Shown one piece after another: positions 52,450 through 61,059 of a stretch of DNA of 64,000 nucleotides. This DNA is from an uncultured Bacteroidia bacterium (GTDB taxonomy: Bacteria; Bacteroidota; Bacteroidia; Bacteroidales; UBA932). Location: positions 1 through 64,000 of the forward strand of contig CADBYT010000001.1 in the NCBI GenBank assembly GCA_902798975.1, written 5' to 3'. Each line of letters begins with the position of its first letter. Position 1 is the stretch's first letter. Below the pieces are notes generated by a model. That model had not been told where the DNA came from. It searched no databases and saw nothing but the letters and a program-made list of their open reading frames with translations. The translations under genes and the position numbers were made by a program.

Positions 52450-54146
52450 ATTCAGGCGCCCTGTTGATCGTATTCAAACTGCTGGGGTCGATCGCCCTGC
52501 TCATGTACGGCATGAAGGTGATGAGCGAAGCGCTCCAGAAAATGGCAGGCCCCCAACTGCGCCACGTCCTGGGCGCCATGACGACCAACCGCTTCACCGG
52601 CGTCATGACGGGTATGGCCGTCTGCGTGGCCGTCCAGTCGTCCGCCGCCACCACCGTCATGACGGTATCCTTCGTGAACGCCGCCCTCCTGACCCTGGCG
52701 CAGGCCATTTCGGTGATCATGGGCGCCAACATCGGCACCACGCTCTCCGCCTGGATCATGTCCGCCGGATTTTCCTTCAACATCGCCAACCTCGTCTGGC
52801 CGGTGTTCCTGGTCGCCGTCATCCTGATCCAGTTCAAGAAACACCGCTACCTGGGCGATTTCCTTTTCGGTCTGTCCTTCATGTTCTTCGCGCTCGGCAC
52901 GCTCAACGCCACCGGCCGCGAGATGGACCTGGCCAGCAACGCGCAGGTGGTCAATTTCTTCTCCTCCTTCGATTCGGGCAGTTACCTCACGATCCTGCTC
53001 TTCCTGGTCATCGGCGCCATCCTGACCTGCATCGCGCAGTCTTCCGCCGCCCTGATGGCCATCACCATGGTGCTCTGCACCACCGGCGTACTCACGATTT
53101 ACCAGGGTGTCGCCCTGGTGATGGGTGAGAACATCGGTACCACCCTGACAGCCAACCTGGCGGCGCTCTCCGCCAACACGCAGGCCCGCCGCGCCGCGCT
53201 GGCCCACCTGGTGTTCAATATCTTCGGCGTGTGCTGGGTGCTCTGCGTGTTCTATCCCTTCGTCCGGACCGCCTGCCGCCTGGCGGGCGTGGATGCGGAC
53301 GCGGGCGTGGAGAACCCCGAGCGACTGACCTTCGTGCTGGCCACCTTCCACACCATGTTCAACCTGACCAACACGCTGATTCTCATCTGGTTCATTCCGC
53401 AGATCGAGAAGCTGGTCAGCAAGCTGATCCCGCAGAAGGTCACCGAAGACGAATTCCGGCTCCAGTTTATCTCCAGCGGTATCATGAAGACGCCGGAAAT
53501 CTCCGTCTTCCAGGCCCAGAAGGAGATCGAGCTCTTCGCTGACCGCATGCGCCGCGTCGTGGATATGGTCAGAGACCTGACTGCTCCCCAGGACGACGAG
53601 AACTTCCAGGTCATCTACGACCGCATCGCGAAATACGAGCACATCAGCGACAACATGGACAACGAGATCGGCAAATACCTCGGCCAGGTCAGCAATGCAC
53701 ACCTGTCCGACGACACCAAGCAGACGATCCGGGCCATGCTGCGCGAGATTGGCGAACTGGAGAGTATCGGCGACAGCTTCTTCAACCTCGCCCGCGCCCT
53801 GATGCGCCGCAAGAACCAGCAGGTCACCTTCTCCAAAGCCCAGGAAGAAGGCCTGGCCGAGATGTACGGTCTCCTGGAACAGAGCATGGACCAGATGATC
53901 GTCGTGCTGCGCGGCGAAGCCGACATCACCGAATCCACCCGGCTGGAGATCGCCATCAACGCCTGCCGCGACCGCCTGCGCGAGCAGAACGAGGGCGCGG
54001 TGGACGAGCACGACTACAGCTATGCCTGCAGCACCATCTTCATGGATCTGATCTCCGAGTGCGAGCAGTGCGGCGACTACATCGTGAACGTGGTGGAGGC
54101 CAAGACGGGCCAGAAGGTCGAGAAAACCGAGAAGAAAGCCGCCTGA
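52446..54146 (+). CDS. Na/Pi cotransporter family protein with PhoU-like C-terminus
   Basis: A 566-residue protein. The membrane half contains two inverted repeats with the QSSAATT and QSSAALM signatures and GANIGTT/GENIGTT motifs (residues about 60-240). The cytoplasmic C-terminal part (from about 340) is helical and PhoU-like. It probably imports phosphate with sodium. The start overlaps the nitroreductase stop by ATGA. Confidence 0.92.
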   Translation: MNSGALLIVFKLLGSIALLMYGMKVMSEALQKMAGPQLRHVLGAMTTNRFTGVMTGMAVCVAVQSSAATTVMTVSFVNAALLTLAQAISVIMGANIGTTLSAWIMSAGFSFNIANLVWPVFLVAVILIQFKKHRYLGDFLFGLSFMFFALGTLNATGREMDLASNAQVVNFFSSFDSGSYLTILLFLVIGAILTCIAQSSAALMAITMVLCTTGVLTIYQGVALVMGENIGTTLTANLAALSANTQARRAALAHLVFNIFGVCWVLCVFYPFVRTACRLAGVDADAGVENPERLTFVLATFHTMFNLTNTLILIWFIPQIEKLVSKLIPQKVTEDEFRLQFISSGIMKTPEISVFQAQKEIELFADRMRRVVDMVRDLTAPQDDENFQVIYDRIAKYEHISDNMDNEIGKYLGQVSNAHLSDDTKQTIRAMLREIGELESIGDSFFNLARALMRRKNQQVTFSKAQEEGLAEMYGLLEQSMDQMIVVLRGEADITESTRLEIAINACRDRLREQNEGAVDEHDYSYACSTIFMDLISECEQCGDYIVNVVEAKTGQKVEKTEKKAA

Positions 54147-54147
54147 C

Positions 54148-55341
54148 ATGTTTCGCTTCTCCAAGACCCTGACGACGCTGGCGCTGCTGACGGCGGGAGC
54201 CGCGGCGCTTTCCGCGCAGCCGCTGGACCGCTCACACCTGAATATGGGTGTCCAGGGGCAATACAGCCACGTCCTCAATGGCCAGGAGATTTATGAGAGA
54301 CTGCTGGAGTCCTACAATTACGGCATCTACAGCGCCACGCTGGGCATTTCCACCCACCCGGACGACGGCGACTGGTACGCGTACGCCTTGAACTATCCGA
54401 GCTACGGATTCGGCTTTACCTTCGCCGACATGGGTTCGCTGTCATGCAAGAACAACTCGCATCTCGGGGACGTCCTGGACATGTACGGCTGGACGGAATT
54501 CAGCCTGATCCGCACGCACTCTTTCCGTTTCGGGCCCACGCTGGAGTTCGGTCTGTCCTATACCGCCGCCATCTATGATGGCTACAGCAACCTCGCCAAC
54601 CGCTATTTCGGTTCGCAGCTCTTCGTGATGCTCAGCGCCGGCCTGCAGGCGGAATGGCTGTTCACGCCGCAGTGGGGGATACTCGCCGGCGTGTACCTGA
54701 TCCATCATTCCAACGGCATGCTCCAGACGCCCAACATCGGCATCAACGAACTGTCCGCCGGCGTGGGTTTGCGTTATTATTTCGCGCCCACGCGCTTCGA
54801 CGCCCGGCCGGCAGCCGCCCCGGAGAAGCCGGAGTTCCGCAAGGGCCTGCGCTGGAGCGTATTCGCCTCCGCAGGCATGCACAGCTGCCCGGTCGAGTTT
54901 GACTGGATCTATGAATCCGATGACCCCGCACACCTCGCGCCGCCGCATTTCTGCGCCGCCGCCGGCGTGGAACTGGCCTGGCACTATTCGCCCATCTTCG
55001 CCACCGGCATCGGCCTGGAGGCGAACTACTCCGCCAACAACTACCGCGACGTGGACCTGATGATCGAAGGGCGCGAGGACCCACGCGGCTATTCGCCCTG
55101 GCGCGTCGGCGTTTACCTGTCGCAGGAATTCCGCTACAGGCAGCTCTCCGTGCATCTCCAGATCGGCGCCTACCTCTTCAAGCGCTGCGGCCTGACGGAA
55201 GACATCGGCACCTCCTTACAGAAAGTTGGCCTACGCTACCATTTCCGCCGCACGCGCGGCATGTACCTCGGGCTCGACATGCGCGCGCACCAGTTCGACC
55301 GCTCCTACGCGCTGGAATGGTCGCTGGGGTTCGATCTGTAA
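54148..55341 (+). CDS. PagL-like acyloxyacyl hydrolase (lipid A 3-O-deacylase family)
   Basis: A 397-residue outer-membrane protein with signal peptide LTTLALLTAGAAALSAQ. The PagL-type active site is HHSNG (residues 186-190) within LIHHSNGMLQTPNIGINELS, where His and Ser are catalytic. PagL proteins are about 150-200 residues; here an extra C-terminal region of about 180 residues may form a second barrel (HYSPIFATGIGLEANYSA). It is expected to remove an ester-linked acyl chain from lipid A at the cell surface. It follows the Na/Pi gene by 1 bp. Confidence 0.75.
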   Translation: MFRFSKTLTTLALLTAGAAALSAQPLDRSHLNMGVQGQYSHVLNGQEIYERLLESYNYGIYSATLGISTHPDDGDWYAYALNYPSYGFGFTFADMGSLSCKNNSHLGDVLDMYGWTEFSLIRTHSFRFGPTLEFGLSYTAAIYDGYSNLANRYFGSQLFVMLSAGLQAEWLFTPQWGILAGVYLIHHSNGMLQTPNIGINELSAGVGLRYYFAPTRFDARPAAAPEKPEFRKGLRWSVFASAGMHSCPVEFDWIYESDDPAHLAPPHFCAAAGVELAWHYSPIFATGIGLEANYSANNYRDVDLMIEGREDPRGYSPWRVGVYLSQEFRYRQLSVHLQIGAYLFKRCGLTEDIGTSLQKVGLRYHFRRTRGMYLGLDMRAHQFDRSYALEWSLGFDL

Positions 55342-55398
55342 GCTCTTGACTTATATCAAATATTTTGTAATTTTACGACACTAAAAACACAAAGGAAA

Positions 55399-55920
55399 AT
55401 GGGTTTACTTAAGAATCTTCTCGACATTGCCGGAAAGGCCGTCTCGGTGGCGCAGGAACTTTCGGGCAAACAGGAACCGGCCAAGAATCAGACACCTGCT
55501 TATACCGCCCCGGTGCAGCGCCATGAAGAGGCTCCGGTCCGGGAGAAATCCGCCGCCGAATGGCGCGCATTCTTCCGTGAGATACTCATGACTGACTTTG
55601 CCGGATACAATGTCCGGGAAAATGTTCCCGTCACGGAACTCGTCGGAAACGCAGCCGACGAGGCCAAGCTCTATAAATCCCGTCCCAGCCAGGTCTACCG
55701 GGCTGAATGGGGCGAGCCCTACAGCTTTGTCCTGTATCAGATGGGGGCGCCGAAGGGTGTCGTCATGCTGGGCGACGGCCACAGCCATTCCGCGAAGGTC
55801 AAATATCTGATCGCCCGGATGTACGCCAAGAAGATCGGCATCCCGTACATCAACTTCTACACCCAGATGCCCAACGAACGCAACTACGTCGTGGGGCGCA
55901 TCCACAAGTTCCTGGGATAG
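55399..55920 (+). CDS. Hypothetical protein with C-terminal nuclease-like fold
   Basis: A 173-residue protein. A helical N-terminus (LLKNLLDIAGKAVSVAQELS) and a polar linker are followed by a domain from about residue 60 ending KVKYLIARMYAKKIGIPYIN, then NYVVGRIHKFL. That ending recalls a restriction-endonuclease-like domain in many Bacteroidota and Firmicutes hypothetical proteins; catalytic residues are not obvious. It lies directly upstream of the structured region before the reverse transcriptase, on the same strand. Confidence 0.6.
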   Translation: MGLLKNLLDIAGKAVSVAQELSGKQEPAKNQTPAYTAPVQRHEEAPVREKSAAEWRAFFREILMTDFAGYNVRENVPVTELVGNAADEAKLYKSRPSQVYRAEWGEPYSFVLYQMGAPKGVVMLGDGHSHSAKVKYLIARMYAKKIGIPYINFYTQMPNERNYVVGRIHKFLG

Positions 55921-55926
55921 ACCTAC

Positions 55927-56057
55927 GAAAAAGGGGATGCGACTTTGTTGCGCCTGCGAAGGACGCAGCATCACCCGAAAATGCCTTGCAGGCGGCAGGG
56001 TGGTGTACCCGTCCGGTGATCAGCAATTTTGCTGATTCAAAATCATTCCCCTTTTTC
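55927..56057 (+). ncRNA. Candidate structured RNA immediately upstream of the reverse transcriptase
   Basis: A perfect 11-bp inverted repeat GAAAAAGGGGA (55927-55937)/TCCCCTTTTTC (56047-56057) encloses three hairpins. The first is CTGCG/CGCAG (55954-55958 with 55964-55968). The second is CATCACCC/GGGTGGTG (55969-55976 with 55998-56005) with an inner TGCC/GGCA. The third is ATCAGCA/TGCTGAT (56019-56025 with 56030-56036) with loop ATTT. The last base of the repeat is 8 nt from the reverse transcriptase ATG. The layout is like retron or DRT-type noncoding RNAs. No reading frame of note is present. Confidence 0.5.
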
Positions 56058-56065
56058 TTTTTCTT

Positions 56066-57265
56066 ATGCGCAGCATTATCTCTCAGTTGGACGACCAGGC
56101 GCTTTGGGAAGAATTCCTGGCCTACCGTCTGATGAAGGGCCGTTTCACATGGCCCATGTTCAGCGATGCGGACGACTGCGTCGCGAACGAGAGTTATCTG
56201 CCGACAGCCCGGGCCTTCATGAACGGCGAAGGCCCCGGCATTCCCGAACGGAAGCGCATCAACAAGATGGGAACCGGCAAGAAACGGACGGTCTACTGTT
56301 TCAGCCCGGAAGAAACCCGCGTCCTCAAGCTTATCGCCTTCCTCCTGTACCGCTACGACGATCGCTTTTCCCCGAACTGCTATGCCTTCCGGCGCGGCAT
56401 CAAGGCCAGCGATGCGGTGTTCCGGCTCCGGAAAGCGCTCCGGAGCCGGAAACTGTGGGCCTACAAGCTGGATATCCACGATTACTTCAACTCCATTTCC
56501 ATTTCCATCCTGCTTCCGATACTCAAGGATCTTCTGTCCGATGACCCGCCTCTCTACGCGTTCTTCGAACGGATGCTGACAGACGGCAGGGCGCTTGCCG
56601 ACGGAGAGATCGTCACGGAGAAAAGGGGCGTGATGGCCGGCACGCCCACATCCCCGTTCCTGGCAGATGTCTACCTGATGGAGGTGGACCGCCATTTCGC
56701 AGATGCCGGCGTCATCTATGCCCGCTATTCGGACGATATCATCCTGTTTGCGGAGACCCGGGAGGAGCTGGAAGCGCAAAAGACGGTGCTGCTGGGCTTT
56801 CTGGAAAAATACCGCCTGGAGGTGAATCCGGACAAGGAACGGATCTATTCGCCCGACGAGCCCTTCGAATTCCTCGGATTCCGATGCCACGGCAACGAGA
56901 TTGACATCTCCACCGCGGTCAGGGCCAAGAGGAAGGGCAAGATCCGGCGCGCCGCACGCTCGCTCCAACGGTGGCGTACGGAGAAGAATCTGGGTGCGGA
57001 ACAGGCCATGAGAGCCCTGATCCGCCAGTTCAATGCCAAGTTCTTCGAGGGGGAGGATCCCGATGCGCTCAGCTGGTCCAGGTGGTTCTTCCCGGTCATC
57101 AACCGGACCGAAGGCCTGAAGGAGATCGACCTGTACCTCCAGCAGTATCTCCGTTACCTGTCCACCGGCCGGCACACCAAGGCCAACTACCGGGTGCGCT
57201 ATTCAGACCTCAAGGCGCTGGGCTATCGCAGCCTCGTCCATGAGTATTACGAAGAAAATCACTAA
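56066..57265 (+). CDS. Reverse transcriptase, unclassified group, YSDD active site
   Basis: A 399-residue RNA-directed DNA polymerase. Motifs in order are LDIHDYFNSIS (first catalytic Asp, about residue 138), MAGTPTSPFLADVYL (motif 4), ARYSDDIILF (YSDD at 221-224) and FEFLGFRCHG. A C-terminal helical part follows (WSRWFFPVINRTEGLKEIDL, then YLSTGRHTKANYRVRYSDLK). It lacks maturase and HNH domains of group II introns, and I do not see the NAxxH or VTG motifs of retron enzymes. It resembles stand-alone gut-bacterial reverse transcriptases that I recall but cannot assign to a DRT type. No other gene partners it apart from the structured leader. Confidence 0.88.
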   Translation: MRSIISQLDDQALWEEFLAYRLMKGRFTWPMFSDADDCVANESYLPTARAFMNGEGPGIPERKRINKMGTGKKRTVYCFSPEETRVLKLIAFLLYRYDDRFSPNCYAFRRGIKASDAVFRLRKALRSRKLWAYKLDIHDYFNSISISILLPILKDLLSDDPPLYAFFERMLTDGRALADGEIVTEKRGVMAGTPTSPFLADVYLMEVDRHFADAGVIYARYSDDIILFAETREELEAQKTVLLGFLEKYRLEVNPDKERIYSPDEPFEFLGFRCHGNEIDISTAVRAKRKGKIRRAARSLQRWRTEKNLGAEQAMRALIRQFNAKFFEGEDPDALSWSRWFFPVINRTEGLKEIDLYLQQYLRYLSTGRHTKANYRVRYSDLKALGYRSLVHEYYEENH

Positions 57266-57270
57266 CTTTG
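57263..57270 (+). promoter_or_regulatory. Promoter -7 box of obgE, inside the end of the RT gene
   Basis: TAACTTTG overlaps the reverse transcriptase stop codon and ends 7 bp before the obgE ATG, so the transcript would have a leader of only a few bases. Confidence 0.55.
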
Positions 57271-57277
57271 CGGAGCA

Positions 57278-58267
57278 ATGGCAGAAAGCAACTTCATAGA
57301 CTACGTAAAGATCTACTGCGCCTCCGGGCACGGGGGAGCGGGATCGGCGCATCTGCACCGCGCCAAATATGTCCCCAAAGGGGGTCCGGACGGCGGAGAC
57401 GGCGGACGCGGCGGGCACATCATCCTGCGCGCCAATCCCCAGTTCTGGACGCTGATCCACCTCAAATACCGCAAGCACATCCACGCCGAGGACGGCGAGA
57501 AAGGCGGCTCCGACCTGCGTACGGGCAAGAACGGCGAGGACATCTATCTCGATGTCCCCATCGGCACCGTGGCCAAGAACGCGGACACGGACGAGGTCCT
57601 TTTCGAGATGATGGAAGCGGGGGAGGAGCGCATCCTCTGCCGGGGCGGCAAGGGCGGCCTGGGCAACAACAATTTCAAGACCCCGACCCTGCAGACACCC
57701 CGTTTCGCCCAGCCGGGCGAAGAAGGGGAGGAGGGCGTGTATATCCTTGAGTTGAAGCTGCTTGCGGACGTCGGCCTGGTCGGCTTCCCGAACGCCGGCA
57801 AGTCCACGCTGCTCGCCACGATCACGGCCGCCAAGCCGAAGATCGCTTCCTACGCCTTCACCACGCTGGAACCGAACCTAGGCATCGTACGCTACTACGA
57901 CGACAAGTCGTTCGTGATGGCGGACATCCCCGGCATCATCGAGGGCGCCCACGAGGGCAAGGGCATCGGCATCCGCTTCCTGCGCCACATCGAGCGCAAT
58001 TCCGTGTTGCTCTTCATGGTGAGCGTGGAGGAAGAGGACATCGCCGCGGCCTACAAGACGCTCCTCTCGGAGCTCAAACTCTACAATCCGGAATTACTGA
58101 CCAAGCAGCGCGTGCTGGCCATCACGAAATGCGACCTGATCGACGCCGATATCGAGAAGATGATCAAGCCGCACCTGCCGCGCAAGGTCCCTTGCGTGTT
58201 CATCTCCTCCAGCACCGGACAGGGGTTACAGGAACTTAAAGATCTGCTCTGGAAGGCCTTGCAGTAG
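57278..58267 (+). CDS. obgE: GTPase Obg/CgtA
   Basis: A 329-residue Obg GTPase. The glycine-rich Obg fold (KYVPKGGPDGGDGGRGGHII) spans residues 1-155. The GTPase domain follows with G1 GFPNAGKST, G3 DIPGI and G4 TKCD. It acts in large ribosomal subunit maturation and stress control. It ends in a TAG followed directly by palindromic repeats. Confidence 0.96.
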   Translation: MAESNFIDYVKIYCASGHGGAGSAHLHRAKYVPKGGPDGGDGGRGGHIILRANPQFWTLIHLKYRKHIHAEDGEKGGSDLRTGKNGEDIYLDVPIGTVAKNADTDEVLFEMMEAGEERILCRGGKGGLGNNNFKTPTLQTPRFAQPGEEGEEGVYILELKLLADVGLVGFPNAGKSTLLATITAAKPKIASYAFTTLEPNLGIVRYYDDKSFVMADIPGIIEGAHEGKGIGIRFLRHIERNSVLLFMVSVEEEDIAAAYKTLLSELKLYNPELLTKQRVLAITKCDLIDADIEKMIKPHLPRKVPCVFISSSTGQGLQELKDLLWKALQ

Positions 58268-58268
58268 C

Positions 58269-58340
58269 CGTCATTTACCGGCTATCCTCCGTCATTCCCG
58301 GCCCTCCGTCGTCATTCGCCGGCTCCGACCGGCGAATCTC
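58269..58340. repeat. Palindromic elements between obgE and the lipid kinase gene
   Basis: Two decayed GTCATT fragments at 58269-58310 and a full copy at 58311-58340 (GTCATTCGCCGG, then CCGGCGAATCTC). The last bases of the full copy form part of the TGA stop of the minus-strand gene at 58339. Confidence 0.8.
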
Positions 58341-59283
58341 ATCCTTTCAGGACGTGCACCCGCTCCCCGGTGACCTCCACCGTGAGCGGCAGTTGCGCCT
58401 CGACCTCACCGTCAAATTCGACGATATCCGCGGACGCCTCGTCCAGCGGAGCCACCCGCAGGGTCTTGCAGCGGCCGCTGATGATGAGTTCCGACTCGTT
58501 GGCCGTGCCGGAGAACAGGCGCGGAATCTCCTTCGTCAGCGACAACAGCTTCGCCTTCGGGACGATCATATAGTCCAGCAGCCCGTCGTCGTTGACCGCG
58601 CAGGGAACCTGCCGCATGCCGCCGCCGGACCAGGCGCCGTTGCCGGCCGCCATGGAATAAGCTTCGCCGCTGAAGACCTCCCGGTCATCTGCGAAAACGG
58701 CGATACGGATGGGTTTGATATGCGTAATCGTATGGCGCAAGCCATTGAGATAGATCATCTTGCCGCGCATGCCGCGCTCCTTCTGGCGGTTCACCCGCTC
58801 GCACACGTGCGAGTCGAATCCCAGGCCGCAGCCGTTCGCCATGTAGGAGACCTTCCCGTCGCGGCTGGTGCCGCGCACGACGTCCATCCAGCCGAAGGAT
58901 TGCTGGCTGATCAGCTTGACCACATTCTCGACGTCGTCCGGGACATGGCAGGACTTGATCCAGTCATTGCCGGAGCCGATCGGGACCACTGTCAGGTAGA
59001 ATTCTTCCGTGGGCGTGCCGGTCTCCGCGCACCAGCTGCAGATGCCGCCCAGCACTTCGTGGAAAGAACCGTCGCCGCCCACGGCGGCAATCCGCCTGTA
59101 CCCGGCTGAAGCGGCCTCCCGGGCCAGTGTGACGGCATGTTTCTTGTGATCGGTCATCTCGGTCACGAAGGGAATTCCCTTCTGTTCGAGCATCTTCTCG
59201 GCAGGGACCCATTCGGACATCGCTTTCCCGGAACCGGCCCGAGGATTTACGATGAAATACCACGCGGTTTTTGTATCAGACAT
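58339..59283 (-). CDS. YegS/DAGK-type lipid kinase
   Basis: A 314-residue protein of the diacylglycerol kinase catalytic family. It has the FIVNPRAGSGKA start, the nucleotide motif AAVGGDGSFHEVLGGI (near residues 57-72) and GSGNDWIKS. It probably phosphorylates a lipid such as diacylglycerol or a sphingoid base; sphingolipids are common in Bacteroidales, so either is possible. The ATG at 59283 fits a TATTTTCG promoter just upstream. Confidence 0.88.
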   Translation of the reverse strand: MSDTKTAWYFIVNPRAGSGKAMSEWVPAEKMLEQKGIPFVTEMTDHKKHAVTLAREAASAGYRRIAAVGGDGSFHEVLGGICSWCAETGTPTEEFYLTVVPIGSGNDWIKSCHVPDDVENVVKLISQQSFGWMDVVRGTSRDGKVSYMANGCGLGFDSHVCERVNRQKERGMRGKMIYLNGLRHTITHIKPIRIAVFADDREVFSGEAYSMAAGNGAWSGGGMRQVPCAVNDDGLLDYMIVPKAKLLSLTKEIPRLFSGTANESELIISGRCKTLRVAPLDEASADIVEFDGEVEAQLPLTVEVTGERVHVLKG

Positions 59284-59288
59284 ACCAC

Positions 59289-59315
59289 GAAAATAGGAAT
59301 AATTTGTTAAATTTG
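59289..59315. promoter_or_regulatory. Divergent promoters of the lipid kinase and parA
   Basis: Minus strand TATTTTCG (59289-59296) towards the kinase and plus strand TAAATTTG (59308-59315) towards parA, 23 bp before its ATG. Confidence 0.6.
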
Positions 59316-59338
59316 CAATCTTAGGATAATTGAGGATT

Positions 59339-60115
59339 ATGGGAAAAGTCATCGCTATAGCCAACCAGAAAGGAGGTGTCGGGAAAACGACCACCGCCAT
59401 CAACCTGGCGGCTTCGCTCTCCGTTCTGGAAAAGAAAGTGCTGATCATCGACGCGGATCCGCAGGCCAATACGACCTCCGGTCTGAACTTCGCGCCGGAC
59501 AACGACCAGCAGCGCACGCTTTACGAAGTGATGATCGGCAAGATTGACGCTGCCGACGCCCTGATCCAGACGGAAATCGCCAACCTGCACATGATCCCGT
59601 CCCACATCAACCTCGTGGGTGCGGAGATCGAAATGCTCGAGGCCGACAACCGCGAAATGCTCCTCAAGAACGCCCTGGCCCCCATCCGGGACAACTACGA
59701 CTACATCATCATCGACTGCTCGCCCTCGCTGGGCCTGATCACGGTCAACACCCTCACGGCAGCCGATTCCGTCATCATTCCGGTCCAGCCGGAGTTCTTC
59801 GCCCTGGAAGGCCTCGGCAAGCTCCTGCAGACCATACGCCTCGTGCAGGGCGGCGTCAATCCCGACCTGACCATCGAGGGCTTCGTGGTCACGATGTTCG
59901 ACGGGCGTACGCGCGTCCACACGCAGGTGCTCGCGGAACTGCGCGAACATTTCCGCGACCTGGTCTTCAAGACGGTCATCCAGCGCAACATCCGCCTCAG
60001 CGAAGCGCCGTCCCACGGCAAGCCCATCATCCTTTACGATATCATGTGCAACGGCTCCACCAACTATCTCAACCTCGCCCGGGAAGTGCTGGAGCATAAC
60101 GGAGAGAACCTATGA
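59339..60115 (+). CDS. parA: Chromosome-partitioning ATPase ParA/Soj
   Basis: A 258-residue ParA with the deviant Walker A KGGVGKTT (residues 10-17), the switch segment IDADPQANTTSG and IIDCSPSLGLITVNTL. It forms ATP-dependent gradients on the nucleoid that move ParB-bound origins. The ATG at 59339 was chosen; a TTG 3 codons upstream is possible. The stop overlaps the parB start (ATGA). Confidence 0.96.
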   Translation: MGKVIAIANQKGGVGKTTTAINLAASLSVLEKKVLIIDADPQANTTSGLNFAPDNDQQRTLYEVMIGKIDAADALIQTEIANLHMIPSHINLVGAEIEMLEADNREMLLKNALAPIRDNYDYIIIDCSPSLGLITVNTLTAADSVIIPVQPEFFALEGLGKLLQTIRLVQGGVNPDLTIEGFVVTMFDGRTRVHTQVLAELREHFRDLVFKTVIQRNIRLSEAPSHGKPIILYDIMCNGSTNYLNLAREVLEHNGENL

Positions 60116-61059
60116 GCAAAGAACCCAGAGGCCTCGGCAAGGGCCTGAGCGCCCTGCTCGGCGAAGTGCCCGACGCCGACCAGCTCCGCCAGCCGGTCGG
60201 ATACGTCAACAAAGAAATCGTGGGAACCCGCGGCCGCCAGGAGAACACGGCCGACATTCTCCGCATTCCCGTGGACATGATCGAGCCCAATCCCTTCCAG
60301 CCCCGTATGTCCTTCGACCAGGCCGCGCTGGAAGAACTGGCCGCCTCCATCCGCACGCTCGGGCTCATCCAGCCCATCACCGTACGCCGCATCTCGGATC
60401 GCCACTACCAGATTATCAGCGGCGAGCGCCGCTACAAGGCCTGCCGCCTCGCAGGCATGACCACCATTCCGGCCTACATCCGGGACGCCAACGACCAGGG
60501 CATGCTCGAGATGGCCATCGTCGAGAATGTCCAGCGCGAGGACCTCGATCCGATCGAGCTCGCCCTCAGCTATCGCCGGCTCATCGACGAATGCAATCTC
60601 ACGCAGGACAGCCTGGCCGACCGGGTAGGGAAGAAGCGCGCCACCGTGGCCAACACGATACGCCTGCTGAAGCTGCCCGCCAAGGTCCAGCATGACATCA
60701 AGGTCGGCCTGCTCAGCGCCGGCCACGCCAAGGCCATCCTCGGCGTTGAATCGCCGGAAGTCCAGGAGCAGCTCTGCGACCTGGTGATACGCGACGGCCT
60801 GTCCGTCCGCGAACTCGAAAGCATCGTGCGCAAGCTGCAGGTCGATCCGGACGCGGCCAAGACCAAGATCCGCAACACCCCCGCGGCCCCGGAACTGCCG
60901 CAGGAGTACTACCGCATCCTGGAGCACGTGGGCAAGTATTTCTCCAATGAGATTTCGCTGAAGCGCAGCGCCTCCGGCAAGGGCGTCATGACCATTCACT
61001 TCGACTCGGACGAGGAAGTACAGAGATTTGTAAACGCGCTGGACGAAAAGCAGTTCTAA
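60112..61059 (+). CDS. parB: Chromosome-partitioning protein ParB/Spo0J
   Basis: A 315-residue ParB with the ParA-activating RGLGKGLSALLG N-terminus and the CTP-binding boxes NPFQPRMSFD and GERRYKACRL. The DNA-binding helix-turn-helix includes TQDSLADRVGKKRATVANTI, and a C-terminal dimerisation segment ends the protein. I could not see a parS palindrome (TGTTTCACGTGAAACA) in the window by eye. The stop and the next start share a base. Confidence 0.96.
   Translation: MSKEPRGLGKGLSALLGEVPDADQLRQPVGYVNKEIVGTRGRQENTADILRIPVDMIEPNPFQPRMSFDQAALEELAASIRTLGLIQPITVRRISDRHYQIISGERRYKACRLAGMTTIPAYIRDANDQGMLEMAIVENVQREDLDPIELALSYRRLIDECNLTQDSLADRVGKKRATVANTIRLLKLPAKVQHDIKVGLLSAGHAKAILGVESPEVQEQLCDLVIRDGLSVRELESIVRKLQVDPDAAKTKIRNTPAAPELPQEYYRILEHVGKYFSNEISLKRSASGKGVMTIHFDSDEEVQRFVNALDEKQF

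Noticed and set aside
52452-54278. A 608-codon minus-strand frame opposite the Na/Pi symporter
   Set aside because: It is a shadow of the conserved gene with no recognisable motifs.
56066-57265. Diversity-generating retroelement
   Set aside because: The RT has a GTPTSP motif rather than the altered motif of DGR enzymes, and I found no template/variable repeat pair or accessory gene nearby.
56066-57265. Group II intron open reading frame
   Set aside because: No maturase or HNH domain and no intron domain V/VI-like structure was evident downstream; obgE starts 12 bp after the stop.
59339-61059. parS site near parAB
   Set aside because: I looked for TGTTTCACGTGAAACA and close variants by eye and found none in the window; a computed search would be needed to exclude degenerate sites.
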